Of a DNA stretch of 64,000 nt, positions 1 through 10,311 are shown piece by piece. The stretch is taken from positions 13,433,827 through 13,497,826 of the forward strand of contig CM019227.1 in the NCBI GenBank assembly GCA_009741485.1, given 5' to 3'. The translations under genes and the position numbers were made by a program. The notes below the pieces were generated by a model, which saw only the letters and a list, made by a program, of their open reading frames with translations, did not search any database and was not told where the DNA came from. Source of the stretch: Malurus cyaneus samueli (taxonomy: Eukaryota > Chordata > Aves > Passeriformes > Maluridae). Each line of letters begins with the position of its first letter. Within the stretch, counting starts at the first letter, position 1.

Positions 1-229
1 CAATAGGATATTTCTCCTATTGGGGGAAGTTTTCTGCCGCCCTTTCAGCATCGCGGTGCCCGCAGAGAGCCCGGCTTTGCGCTGCGGAGCCGAGCCGGAG
101 GATGGCACAGTTGCTCAGCTCAGGCTGCGGGTGAGACATCGCTCACAGAGGAGCTGATAGCGCCGGGAACAACTGAGTCTCCTTTACAGCGGGGACCGTG
201 ATCCACGGCAGTAACAAATACACTGAAAA
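1..229. repeat. Inverted repeat arm A (CpG-rich, runs off window edge)
   Basis: This segment is the reverse complement of 2938-3166. The alignment has no gaps and I find one mismatch, at base 4 (T here, C expected from arm B). The match starts at the first base of the window, so the true arm probably extends further left. It contains about 16 CpG dinucleotides, far above the CpG-depleted background of this window. It ends where arm A runs into a long A tract at 226 while arm B continues as unique sequence. Near-identity implies a recent inverted duplication, gene conversion between arms, or an assembly artefact. Confidence 0.95.
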
Positions 230-331
230 AAAAAATTAAAAAAAAAAAAAAAAAAAGGGGGGGTGTGGATAGGGAGAGGGAAAGGAATAAAGGAAAGGTG
301 GAGCGGGGAAAGGAGGGAGGAAATGAGAAAG
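226..331 (+). repeat. Poly-A then G/A polypurine tract
   Basis: Adenines run from 226 to 256, broken only by TT at 236-237. They are followed by seven Gs (257-263) and then about 70 bases that are almost all purine. The A tract starts exactly where the inverted-repeat match ends, so it marks one breakpoint of the duplication. It could be a retrotransposon-type tail or simple-sequence expansion. Long polypurine strands can form triplex (H-DNA) structures and hinder sequencing. Confidence 0.85.
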
Positions 332-520
332 TCCTTCAGTGCAATGTCATTTGAGCAGAGCAAGGTCAGGGTGGGGCCAGGAGCCGCTTCGGGAGCTCAG
401 GGCGAGGTCCTCCGGGAGCGGATTGGCTGGCCAGCAGGGCTTGCTGCTGATCCGCGGGATTGGGTGAGCTCTAAAGACAACAAGCCGGGCGGCTGTGGGA
501 CAGGGCAGCGCCGGGGCAGC

Positions 521-721
521 TCCAGCCTTTAGCCAGCCTTTACTCAGCCTTAGCCAGCCTTTTACTCACGCCTTTAGCCCCAGCCTTTAGCCAGGCCTTT
601 ACTACTCAGCCTTTAGCCAGCCTTTTACTCAGCCTTTAGCAGCCTTAAAACTTCCAGCTTTTAGCCAGCCCTTTAATCAGCTGTTTAGCCAGCCTTTAGC
701 CAGCCTTTACTCAGCCTTTTA
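521..721 (+). repeat. Degenerate minisatellite, core CAGCCTTTAGC
   Basis: The array is made of imperfect copies of a 10-12 base unit alternating CAGCCTTTAGC and CAGCCTTTACT forms, with scattered indels. It runs directly into the assembly gap at 722, so its true length is unknown. It has no coding potential. It separates the CpG-rich region from the AT-richer spacer. Confidence 0.9.
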
Positions 722-746
722 NNNNNNNNNNNNNNNNNNNNNNNNN
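722..746. other. Assembly gap (25 N)
   Basis: There are twenty-five consecutive Ns immediately after the CAGCCTTTAGC minisatellite. The gap lies inside the spacer of the inverted repeat, so the order and orientation of sequence on either side of it are not secured by this window. Confidence 0.99.
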
Positions 747-2937
747 ATGATTTATCTGCCCGTTCTCACAGGCTGCTGGGAGATGTCCAGCCTCTTCCTT
801 CACAGCAACTTTGTGTTGATTGGAAAACCTGCAACAAACTGAAAAATCTTGCACACAGTCTTTGTCTCATCAGCTTCGATGTGGCTCTTCCCCAGCATTG
901 CAATGAAATCGAAATATTGGTTGACTCTTTAGGTTTTCAGGTTGCTGCCAGCATTGTAGCTTTGTGCTGAGCAAACTGCCCTGACAGGATGTGGGAATGG
1001 AGAAGGGGAGAAGCAAGAATTGGTGTTGCTGCAGTGTCCCTGCTGGGCAGCCAGGGGATGGGGTTATTAATTCAGTCTGGAGCCATCTGACATTTCACGT
1101 GAGTCGGAGCTGGAGCTGGCAGCACAGCGGGACAATAGATTCACAATTAGCAAATATTTTAATGTGCACTGCTATGTCCTTTAATCAGCTGCTCTCCCAG
1201 CTTTTTCCTGTTTACTTTTCTGTGGAGAAGGTTTGTTCTTGTGAGGTTTCTCTGAGCAGATCTCTCCATTGGCAGGAAGGGGATGGAGCAGCAGTGTCTG
1301 TGTTCAGACTCAAGGACACAGTGAGTGACAAACACTGCACCCTCCTGTCCTTACAAAGGGTCCAGAGCCAGGCAAGTGCAGGGCATGAGACCCTAAAAAG
1401 TCTCTCATGAGGAGGATGTGAGCAGGAGAACATGAGTCTCTTCAAATATTTCTCTGCTGCATTTGTTGGCTCATCATTTTTCAAGGTGTTTGGTGAAGTG
1501 AAAATATTTCTGTAAATCAGCTCTACTTCTGCATAGTTCACAGAGAATAAAACATCTGTGTAGTGTAACAGAACAACTTGTAGCTCGGTGAAAATTATAA
1601 ACTTGTGATCTTGAATTAAATAATATCCCACTTCCTACAAACTGTGTGATTGAGAAAAAAAATGCTGCTTTTTACTGGCCTCCTCTAACCCCACACTGCA
1701 GGGATTAGTCCCAAGAAGGCATAATGGAGGGATAAAATAGGAGTGGCCTACCTCCATGGGTTATCTTTCCTGGCCTTGGCTACCACTGGGCTTCAGATTC
1801 CCAGCAAAAGCAAAATTTCCTCCCAATTCATTCATTCTGTGTGGCTCTTAGGCTGCTGCTTTCCCCGTACCAGGACAAGCTGCACACTTTATTGATTAAG
1901 CTGCTTGCTTTTCCCTTTCAGTGACATCCCTCATCTGAATGTGTGTGTGTTTTGCTGAATCAGCTGTGTATTGAAATGCTGGAGGGTTCAGCTGCTCTTC
2001 TGTTTGAGCTGCATATTTGGTTTAATCCTCTTGTGATTTTTTTGCTTGTTCATCTGGCTACTACTTTAGCCAAGTAATTCTGGGGGGTGGAGGGGTTGCA
2101 CTGCCAATTTAGTTTCTGACTGGGAAACATATTCTATAAAATGAGTTCAGTCATTCGGGGCTGCAACTGTAAAATGCTGGAGTCAAAGGCCTTTTTTAGA
2201 GAAAAAAAAAGATTTATTTAATTTCCAGGGTTGGGAATACTGGGGGAGTTCCCAGCCTGGAAGCTAAAAATAAATAATCAGGAAAAAAACTGAAGCTGGG
2301 GGAGGATGGGGTGAGGGGGGTGTCAGTCTAAACTGAGATTTAAGAAGATCAGCTCATTGTCTCTGTCAGCATCTGTGGAAGCTGGGAAGCCAAGCACAGG
2401 GAGCACAGGTACAAATCCAAGCACATTTCACACAAACCGTGCATTCCCATGGCAGTAACTTCCCTCAGATTTGAAGCTGGGGTACAGATAGATTTATATA
2501 TTTATTTATTTTCTATGGATAGAGATCCCAGGCTTTAAGGGTTGCTTTACAATGCAGACCCAGAAATGTCAGCAGCCCCAAACCCCACCCAATTCTAGCC
2601 AAGAAACAGTTTGCTCCAGCATCATCTCTCTTTTTTGGCATTGAGCTCCTCTGTGAGACCTTCCCCTAGGGGTCAAGCAGCCTGACTAGCAAGTGTGGTC
2701 CCCATCTCAGTTCTTCTCCAGTTTTTTTTTTTCCTGAACACAGTTTGGGTTTGTATGTATAGCAATAGCTGTAGAACATTCCTTAATCTTTTACAGCTTC
2801 TGATTATCACTTGACATTATGGTATTGTTTCTGCCAAATCCTGTACTTGTGGCATTTTGGAAATGGACGTGATAAGAGAGAAGTGTTATCAGCAAACCTT
2901 GTGTTTTCTCAGTAGAACAAAGCAAGATTGTTAGCTG
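747..2937. other. Spacer of the inverted repeat, no gene seen
   Basis: This is unique, moderately AT-rich sequence. The longest open frames (139 codons on each strand, at 991-1410 and 1212-1631) overlap each other and show no recognisable domain. Short A/T runs occur near 2200 and 2500. I see no RNA gene or transposon. CpG is rare here, in contrast to both flanking repeat arms. Confidence 0.6.
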
Positions 2938-3166
2938 TTTTCAGTGTATTTGTTACTGCCGTGGATCACGGTCCCCGCTGTAAAGGAGACTCAGTTGTTC
3001 CCGGCGCTATCAGCTCCTCTGTGAGCGATGTCTCACCCGCAGCCTGAGCTGAGCAACTGTGCCATCCTCCGGCTCGGCTCCGCAGCGCAAAGCCGGGCTC
3101 TCTGCGGGCACCGCGATGCTGAAAGGGCGGCAGAAAACTTCCCCCAATAGGAGAAATATCCTGTTG
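2938..3166. repeat. Inverted repeat arm B (CpG-rich)
   Basis: This is the inverted copy of 1-229, with 228 of 229 bases matching by eye. Unlike arm A it is embedded in AT-rich, CpG-poor DNA on both sides. It contains the short palindrome CCGTGGATCACGG. On the plus strand a 40-codon ATG frame runs from 3028 to 3150 and is also intact in arm A on the minus strand. It has no recognisable domain and is too short to call a gene. Which arm is the original copy cannot be decided from this window. Confidence 0.95.
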
Positions 3167-3436
3167 AGTGCCGGAATTAGTACTTTTTTAAAATCCAAAC
3201 TGGCGGAGAAAAAAAAAAAAATCTGAAGGGAAAGGCTATTATTGCAGTTCATGAGCTGACATTTTATCTGAAAGCAGGAGAGATAAAGAAAAGCGTTAGG
3301 AAAAAAGTCACCCAGGGAAGTGGGAGCTGGACTCGGCAACAGTTTTAAATATTTACAGGGGAATTCTGCAGATCGCCAGCTGCTCAGGTCTACAGTGCTC
3401 CCAGGGCAGGAATTAAAACACAGGTGGGATGATCAC

Positions 3437-4230
3437 TCACCAAATATGTATAATTTTATTTGTTGGGCCCAGCCAGCTACCTAGGGAAGGAAATAAAACT
3501 GACCAAAAGCTGTACATAAAGCATGAAGTGAACCCCAAGTGATCCTGTAAAGTTGTAAAAAGTCTCTCCTCTGAGGAGAGAGTGCTTTTTGTTCTTGTAC
3601 AGGAGTAAGTGCCACAGTATTGTGGTGTTTTTGCACCCATGTGCAAAAACATGGGTATAGAATGTGCATAAACATGGGTATAGAACATTCTATCTGGTAT
3701 AGAATCATTGCCTTGGCCCAACATGGAACAAATGGCCCAATTTCTCCCCTCTCATTGGCCTGAAATGCCTCTCACACTGACATGTTTCACTGTTGGTCTC
3801 ATTGTTAGCCAAGATTTCTTGCTTCTTGTTTATGTCCAATAACTGGAAACTTTCCTCAGCCCAAGCTCTGCTTTTTGCTCTGTCTAGGGACGTCTTTCAA
3901 GGCAGCTAATGAAGGGAAGAAGGCTTATCTTCAGGATATCAGATCTTTTAAATAGGGGTTAGCACCTCTGTTTCAGGATTTTCTATCAGAGAAAGTCTGG
4001 GATCTGCTCCTTTGGAACAATAATTCCTTACTGACCCGGAGCAAGACAGGAAGTACAACAAAATGAAAAGGATGAAGCTTGCAACCTGACTGGTATAGAC
4101 AATTTCTTCTCCTCTACAAGGTTAAATGCACAAAACGCATGAAAACTGGAAATTGGTGTCTCTTTTGTCTCAAAATCCCTCCTTCAGGGATCTTCAGCCC
4201 ATTGGAACCCACCTGAGAACCCAAGAGCCC
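3437..4230 (-). mobile_element. Possible degenerate LTR, minus strand
   Basis: Read on the minus strand, the segment ends with an AATAAA signal (complement of 3455-3460). Close behind it is TTTGGTGA (complement of 3437-3444), which resembles an LTR end followed by a TGG-starting primer-binding site. A CCAAT box lies upstream (complement of 3754-3758). No clear TATA box, TG...CA ends or target-site duplication is visible, and the outer limit near 4230 is a guess. It could equally be ordinary unique DNA. Confidence 0.25.
3635..3685. repeat. Small hairpin and direct repeat (ACCCATG/CATGGGT)
   Basis: ACCCATG and CATGGGT flank a short A-rich loop at about 3635-3656, giving a perfect 7-base stem. 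The 15-base string AACATGGGTATAGAA then occurs twice, at 3648-3662 and 3671-3685, with period 23. A shorter GGTATAGAA echo follows at about 3697. This may be a relic of promoter repeats inside the possible LTR. Confidence 0.8.
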
Positions 4231-6198
4231 CGGGATGTTTGGTGACAGACCCTCACTGGAGACATGGGGGAGTTTCTAAACAGACAACTTGTATCATGAA
4301 ACTCATCATCCCAGGGTCCACCAGAGCAAACTGGGAAGTTTCCATGGAAATTAGTTTATTTCCTATGGATACTAATCCTCCATGAGCTATGGATGATAAT
4401 TAATGTATTCCACAAAGAAAACCTTAGAAAGTATTACATCTCCAGGTGAAAAGTGTCAGTTGTGGCACTGAATGCTAACAGTATTATATTTGATTTACCA
4501 GTGATCACCAAGGTTTACATCAAAGGTCAGGAATAACTCTGGTATTTGCGAGCTGAGAAAAAGGTATAAACACTTTAATTTATTGCCTTGTCACTGTCAA
4601 TTCACTTGGTATTCGCTGTGATGGCAGTGCTCTTAATGAATGTATTTGGTAATAATGTGGATGTCATGGATATTTATGCTCTCATCTCTTTCAGTGGCTC
4701 TGCAGGTAAGGCGATTTAGGAGCATTGCCATTTTACATTTTATAAATTAAAGAGGGAAAATAAATCGTATTTTATTTCAAAGGAGTACTTAGCAAATATA
4801 CATCACATTTAGCTGCCCGAAATGGGGATCTATCTTATCACACAAAAATTAGTACTGCAAACAAAGTGATAAGTGTCTGGAATTGCTGGAAGCCAAGGGG
4901 AAAACTTTCCATGTCTTTGAGAGGGAACAGGTCAGACTCTGTTAACAGTATGAAGATTAGCTGATATATAAATATAGCTAATAAAGAAATTTTAAAAAAA
5001 TATGCCCTTAAAGTTTGAGTATGAACAAGACTTAAGTCATGAAGGGGAAAAAAATACTCCTATATGTGTTTCAAATCCTGAATCAACAAGAAAAGGAACC
5101 AGTAAAGGAACCATAACCTTTGCACAGTGGAGAAATATGTGTCTGTATGGAGCTTATAAAAAATCTCCTAAATGCAAGTTAACCTTGATTTTTGAACAGT
5201 CAGATGACGCATATACATTTAGCTGACTCTGCATTAATGTGATTTTCCACACATTTCAAAATGAAACACAAATACTTTGTAATCCCTTCATACACATTTT
5301 TAGCCTTCTCTCTGCAGATCAAGGCAGTGCAGCCTCAAAACCCAGAGTTTTTTCAGTGGAGGTCAGCAGAAGCCTGACCATTGCTCCTAAAGGCTCTGGG
5401 ACCCAGATTGTAACCAATTCACTCACTTTGTGGTCTGCTCATAAGCCATTTCATAATATTAATGCAGATAAACAGCAAATGCTTTCCTCATTGTGAAACA
5501 GTGCCTGGGAGCAGGCAGCCCTGCCCTCCAGGGCTGGTGAGCTCAATGTGGAGCAGCTGCTGCCATTTGTGCATGGCATCCTAAAGGAGTGCCTGGAAAA
5601 TGTGTGTGCACCTTGGCCCTTTCTGTTGCTTTATTATTGTCCAATAAAACATTGTTGCTCATGCTTGAAGAGCAAATGCCGATCAGACAGCTCTGTTGAT
5701 ATGATTTTTCATGTCTTTTGGTGATGATAAGTCCTGCTCCATTCATGCTCTGAGTCCAGCTCGACAGAGCTCAGCAGGAGGAGGAAATAATTGACTACAA
5801 AGACACTTTAAAAACCTCTATTCTGGCCTAAACCACGTTATCCATAGATCAGGATCCTGCAGTGCCAAACCCTGGGGTGGTACAAACCCCAGGGCTGATG
5901 AATCCCTGCCATTGCCAGGAGCCCCAGTGTGCCCAGGGAGAGCAGGATGGACATTTGTCCTCTGCACAGCCGTGGCAGCCCTTTCTCACTGCTGAAATCC
6001 CTTCATTACAGCCTCTGGGGGCTGATAGATTTGGGAAGGGCTGTAGTGGGAAAGGGGGACTCTGGTAGGATGTGTGCCAGCCCAAGAGCTGCTCTAGCTG
6101 GGGATGTGCTGCCCTCTTGCACATCACCAGGGGGACTGGGCTCAAAAATCCCAAAGGTTTTGTAGGGAGAAGAAGACACAGAAAACCTAAATCTTTCT

Positions 6199-6200
<2 letters not shown>
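4231..6200. other. Unique DNA, no gene seen
   Basis: This stretch is AT-rich to about 5500 and then more GC-rich (5800-6150). The open frames (for example 74 codons at 5002-5226 and 101 codons at 5849-6154 minus) show no known motif and overlap one another. I see no transposon or RNA gene. Confidence 0.6.

Positions 6201-6232
<32 letters not shown>
6201..6232. repeat. T32 homopolymer
   Basis: Thirty-two consecutive Ts follow a short TCTTTCTTC lead and are followed by CCAG. The arrangement mimics a polypyrimidine tract plus acceptor AG, or the tail of a minus-strand retrocopy. The sequence to the right contains no recognisable retrocopy, and the frames after the AG close quickly. Confidence 0.97.
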
Positions 6233-9200
6233 CCAGACCCTTTCACTGTTTTCTCCTGGAAAAGATCACTAGTTTTCTATGCAGTAATTTGTTCCATAGA
6301 TTAATTTTATGCTTTGATTAGGAATAAATGTTTCCTTGATGCCTTTTGCATTTTTTTCACCTTTTAATTAAGACGGAAAAGAACCTAAATGCCTGAGTGG
6401 TGGCTATATGATGAAATAATGAGTTATTTCCCATTGAAGTTTGTAAGTCAGTGTCATGCCAAATGTGATGCCTTCCTTTAGGGATGCTCTGAATGCCTGT
6501 GGAGCCCTTAGCAAGTGTTGGATGCACAAATAGAAATGGGAAATTCGCAGCAGACTTATTTGGAGGCTTATGAAATGTCAGGCTTGCACTCAGCGCAGAC
6601 GTGACTCGCTGTGAAGGAGTCTCCTGGCTTCCTTTGTTACTACATGAAGAATTCATTTTGGCATCTCCCTTTAGGGCTGGTTTCTTTTAAGCCACGATTG
6701 CATTAATAACATCAGCTTGTAGTGTAACTGATTGAATCCCTTTCACGTTGGGGGAGAATTAAAGCCCAATCTAATTCACTGCTGACCCATAATCAGCAAA
6801 GCCAGGAGGTAAAGGGCATCATTTGCTCTCAACTTTTCTGTGTGGACACATTAATTTTTGAATTTCACACTCCTGAAGTAATTAAGTGCCCCTAAACAAG
6901 GAAATGGTTCATATAAATGTCATTTCAACACCAAAGATTGTGCCTGTTCCCAGGGAACAAAGTTATTTAACTAAAAAGCTGGTTTCATTTCTTAAAAGCA
7001 AATAGATTTTGAGGCCGAAATTGTTGTTTTATTATTATTAATTTGCCCAGATGTAAATAAATGGTTTTCTAGCTAAAGACTAAACAGACACCTTGATTTT
7101 TGCAAGTGTACACAGAGTATATTTTTTTTTTGGCATTGTTCAGCTTGCTGGCTCCTTAGATCTCTTTGCTTTAGGGTTAGCAAGATAACAAACATGTTCA
7201 GGTTCTGAGGGATTGTTTTGGCGATGCTCTTTGAAGTGCTGAGAAATGCAATCTTGGCCCCAGATCCACAAGCAAGGCTCTCTTCCCACACTGAGCCCAG
7301 CACAAACTCTCGTGGTGTTTTCCATGAGCAGGGTCACTTCTCCCAGCGGTGTTCCCAGGAAAGCCATGCCCAGCAGTGCCACCCACAGCCAGGAATTCTG
7401 CCAATCCTGCCCAGGAATTGGGTATCAGCAGTGCCTGGGTGCCCTCTGAAGGCTCAGGAATGAGGGTGTGTGTTACAGACAGCCACACAAATGCTGCCCA
7501 GGGCACTGCCCTGCAGCTGCAGGAGAGGAGAATTCGCAGGGGCTGCTCCTTGGTGAACCAGCAGCGGGGCCAAGGGATCCTGGGGACAATTCTCCTCCTG
7601 TGAGGACTCAGATATGCACATTTTCCTCTCCACACCTTACAAATAATTAGCCTACCATGCAGGTTTTCTGCATGTGGTTCCTTGGGTCCTTGGTTTACCA
7701 GCACCAGGATTTTCCTCCAGGATGCCCCAGAGGATGTGCAGAGGCAGCACCAGGGTTTGGGTACGAGCTCTGTAATCCCCTGTCCCACTGAGGTGGGTGG
7801 GTGTCACCTTTGTCTCCCTGGCAAAGCTCTTTTTAGTGCCTGGTCCTTAGATGTTCATTTAAACCCAAAGCCTGAGAAGATTCTTTGCATTTCTTCAGTC
7901 TGATTATTTATTGTCCCCTTTTTTAGTGATACATATGACTGATCTTTTCTGGAACTTTTTAAATTTCTGGACTCAGTGGCTCCCTACAATAATGAGTCCT
8001 TCAGCCTAATTGTGTGCCAAGGAAAATATTCTTTTGGTCACTTGTGGGTTTTTTGTCTTTTTAATCATATTTAATGCTGTGTAATGAGTCAGCTAAAGGC
8101 TGTGGTCATACCCCAGTGAGGTGGAAGATACCTCTGCACTTGGGATCTTCAGCAGATGCTGGTCTTTGCTGAGCTGCCTTTGAAGTCCTGCCAGCACCGA
8201 GGAGGAAGAGGAAGAGAAAGGGCTGGACCAGGTTTAGAAGCAAGGAGTCCCTTGGAGAAGAGCCTGGAGGTGATCCTGAGATTCCTCAGAGGCTCAGAGG
8301 GCTCCCCTTGCCCTGCCCCTGAGCAGTGTCAGCCCTTCTCCAGGTAAACCCTCACAGTGAGCAGAGAGGGAGGGCTCTGACAGCCCACATTCCTGAGCCA
8401 GGGCAGCTCCCACGGGACTGTTCAGAGCAGGAAAAGTCACCTATGAATGTTCAGCTTAAAAAAGCAGCAGCACCGATGAGTATTTTTGGCATGAACTGAA
8501 GAATCCTTTTGTTCCAGCTCCAGCCCACATGCTGATTCAGCTCAGCAGCTCTCCTCTCCTGTTCTTTTCCTTTCCCAGGGCTCTCTCAAACACCCCTTCT
8601 AGGTTGCTGTTTTCTGCCAGCCTGCCTCAGTTGTGTTTGGTAATGATGGCTCATAAAAATACTGGCAGATGCTCTCAGCTGTGGCAATAGGAGCACGCTC
8701 TCAGTCAGGATGTGGCTCTGTTCTTTTTTTCATGGTTTTGCTGTATTTATTGGATCTCATCTACAATAATGACTTTGATACTGCTGGAGCGACAGGAAGG
8801 CATCGTGTGGTAAATGGTGATCAGGCTTTTCAATATGAAATGGTTGGAATAAATTTGCTTTGTGGGGTCTATCCAGAGCTAAATTCTGCTGTGGTTTGCC
8901 ATGGAGGCAGTGCCCAGACTGCTCAGCTCGAGCAGGTGAGATGTTCTGGGACAGAGAGGGGTGGTGTCACCCCTACAAACTGCACCAGGGTGAATGCTGA
9001 CCTGGAGCCCAGAATAATTTTAAGTAGGAATCATTCCTATCTATTTCTTTCTGGCTTAAAATCCTTTATTTACAAAACAATAGCTGAAATTATACTTTTT
9101 ATATACCGAGTATAGCAGTATTGCACATAAAGCCAGAATAACAGCTCACTGCATGCTGAGGTGTTTGATACTTGAAGAGGCCATTTATGCATAAATAAAT

Positions 9201-10290
9201 GGGGAATAAAATAAAACCAACCGATTTTTGAAAAGAATATAAAGTAAAGGACAAAGGCAATAGTCAGAACATGCTGTAGAGAAAAGGAGGATACATATTT
9301 AAGAACGTGATCTTGACCAGAATTTAAACATTCTCCTAAATACTCAAAAATTCCCTGCAACAATCCTCTTTTCATTCTCAGGAGTAGTTTATTTGAAGAG
9401 CACACATGAGGAAGCTGCACCTTCACTGCCTGAGCTCTGTGTAAGAACTGAAGGGGATAAAGCATCTCATTTACAAGCACTGGATGACTGAAGGGATGAG
9501 GTGAGGTCCAGTGAAGGTCACTCACTGCCCAGCAGAGCTGATGTTTGCCATTGAGATGTCCTCAGCCAAGAGCATTCACAGCCCTTCAGGCTGGTTTATA
9601 TATTTATATATTCATTCCATCACACCAGAAAGGAATTTTTTTCTGGTTTACCTCACCTGGCCTGGAGCCTGGAGCCACGAGGGAGATGTTTTCCTGTGGC
9701 AGGTGGCATCACAGGAGCTCCAGGGACATTCACTGCATTTCAAACCCCAAGGGATAATGTTGTGATGTGTTTGTTTGATTTCATAACTCAAAACAAAAAT
9801 CATCTGTTACAAAACTTCAGGCACAGCAGTCTGTACTTTTTATTTTTCCCATTTTTCTGGCCCTAAACTTGATAAATTATTTCTAAGTTACCCAAAGTGG
9901 AATTTTTCTTTCTTTTTCTTCAGGTTTATTAAGCTCTTTTATGAGTATACAAAAAGTGCTAAATACCACCATAAATACAGCTGCGATGGATTTCTTTCTT
10001 TTATTCTTATTTCTCACATGGAATATTTTATATGTTGACTCATGAGCTCTGTTGTGTGTCTGGCAAGGCTCGTGTCCATACCCTCTCAGCCCAAACCACA
10101 ATGAGAGAGCATTTCCACCACATCCTCCTCTTACTCTGCCACTCAAAAACCTCTCCTGCTGATAATTCTGGCTGATTTTTCATTGCCAGTGGCCATGGAA
10201 CCGCATTGTGCCTCTTCTGCAAGGAGGTAAATGCTGGGTAATTTCAGGATCATCCTCGCCAAAACCTTACAGGATGTCAGCAGAAAGTTT
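6233..10290. other. Unique DNA, no recognised gene
   Basis: The stretch from 6660 to 7080 is AT-rich with several ATTA/TAAT cores and looks like quiet conserved-type DNA. The stretch from 7200 to 7830 is GC-richer and contains overlapping open frames on both strands. The longest of these is 196 codons (7198-7788, minus), with no known domain. A 148-codon frame at 8669-9115 begins with a hydrophobic segment but is otherwise featureless. I see no convincing splice-bounded exon. Confidence 0.55.
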
Positions 10291-10311
10291 AAAAAAAAAA
10301 AAAAAAAAAAA
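10291..10311. repeat. A21 homopolymer
   Basis: A pure run of 21 As. No retrocopy body or target-site duplication is apparent on its left side, so I treat it as a simple repeat. Confidence 0.95.

Larger units (their letters stand above)
1..520. promoter_or_regulatory. CpG-island-like, promoter-like region
   Basis: CpG dinucleotides are dense in 1-229 (about 16) and again in 360-520 (about 12), whereas most of the window has few. Two ATTGG boxes (inverted CCAAT, the NF-Y type site) lie at 422-426 and 459-463, 37 bases apart. The second is followed by GGTGAGC, which resembles a splice donor. CpG islands with CCAAT boxes are typical of vertebrate promoters. I see no TATA box or recognisable first exon, so transcription direction and target gene are unknown. 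A purine tract interrupts the island at 226-331. Confidence 0.4.

Noticed and set aside
6201..6260. T32 plus CCAG as a splice acceptor or retrocopy tail
   Set aside because: Frames after the AG close within a few codons, and no retrocopy body or target-site duplication is visible on the right.
7198..7788. 196-codon minus-strand frame
   Set aside because: It lies in a GC-rich patch with overlapping open frames on both strands, has no domain and no splice or start context, and is plausible as a chance ORF.
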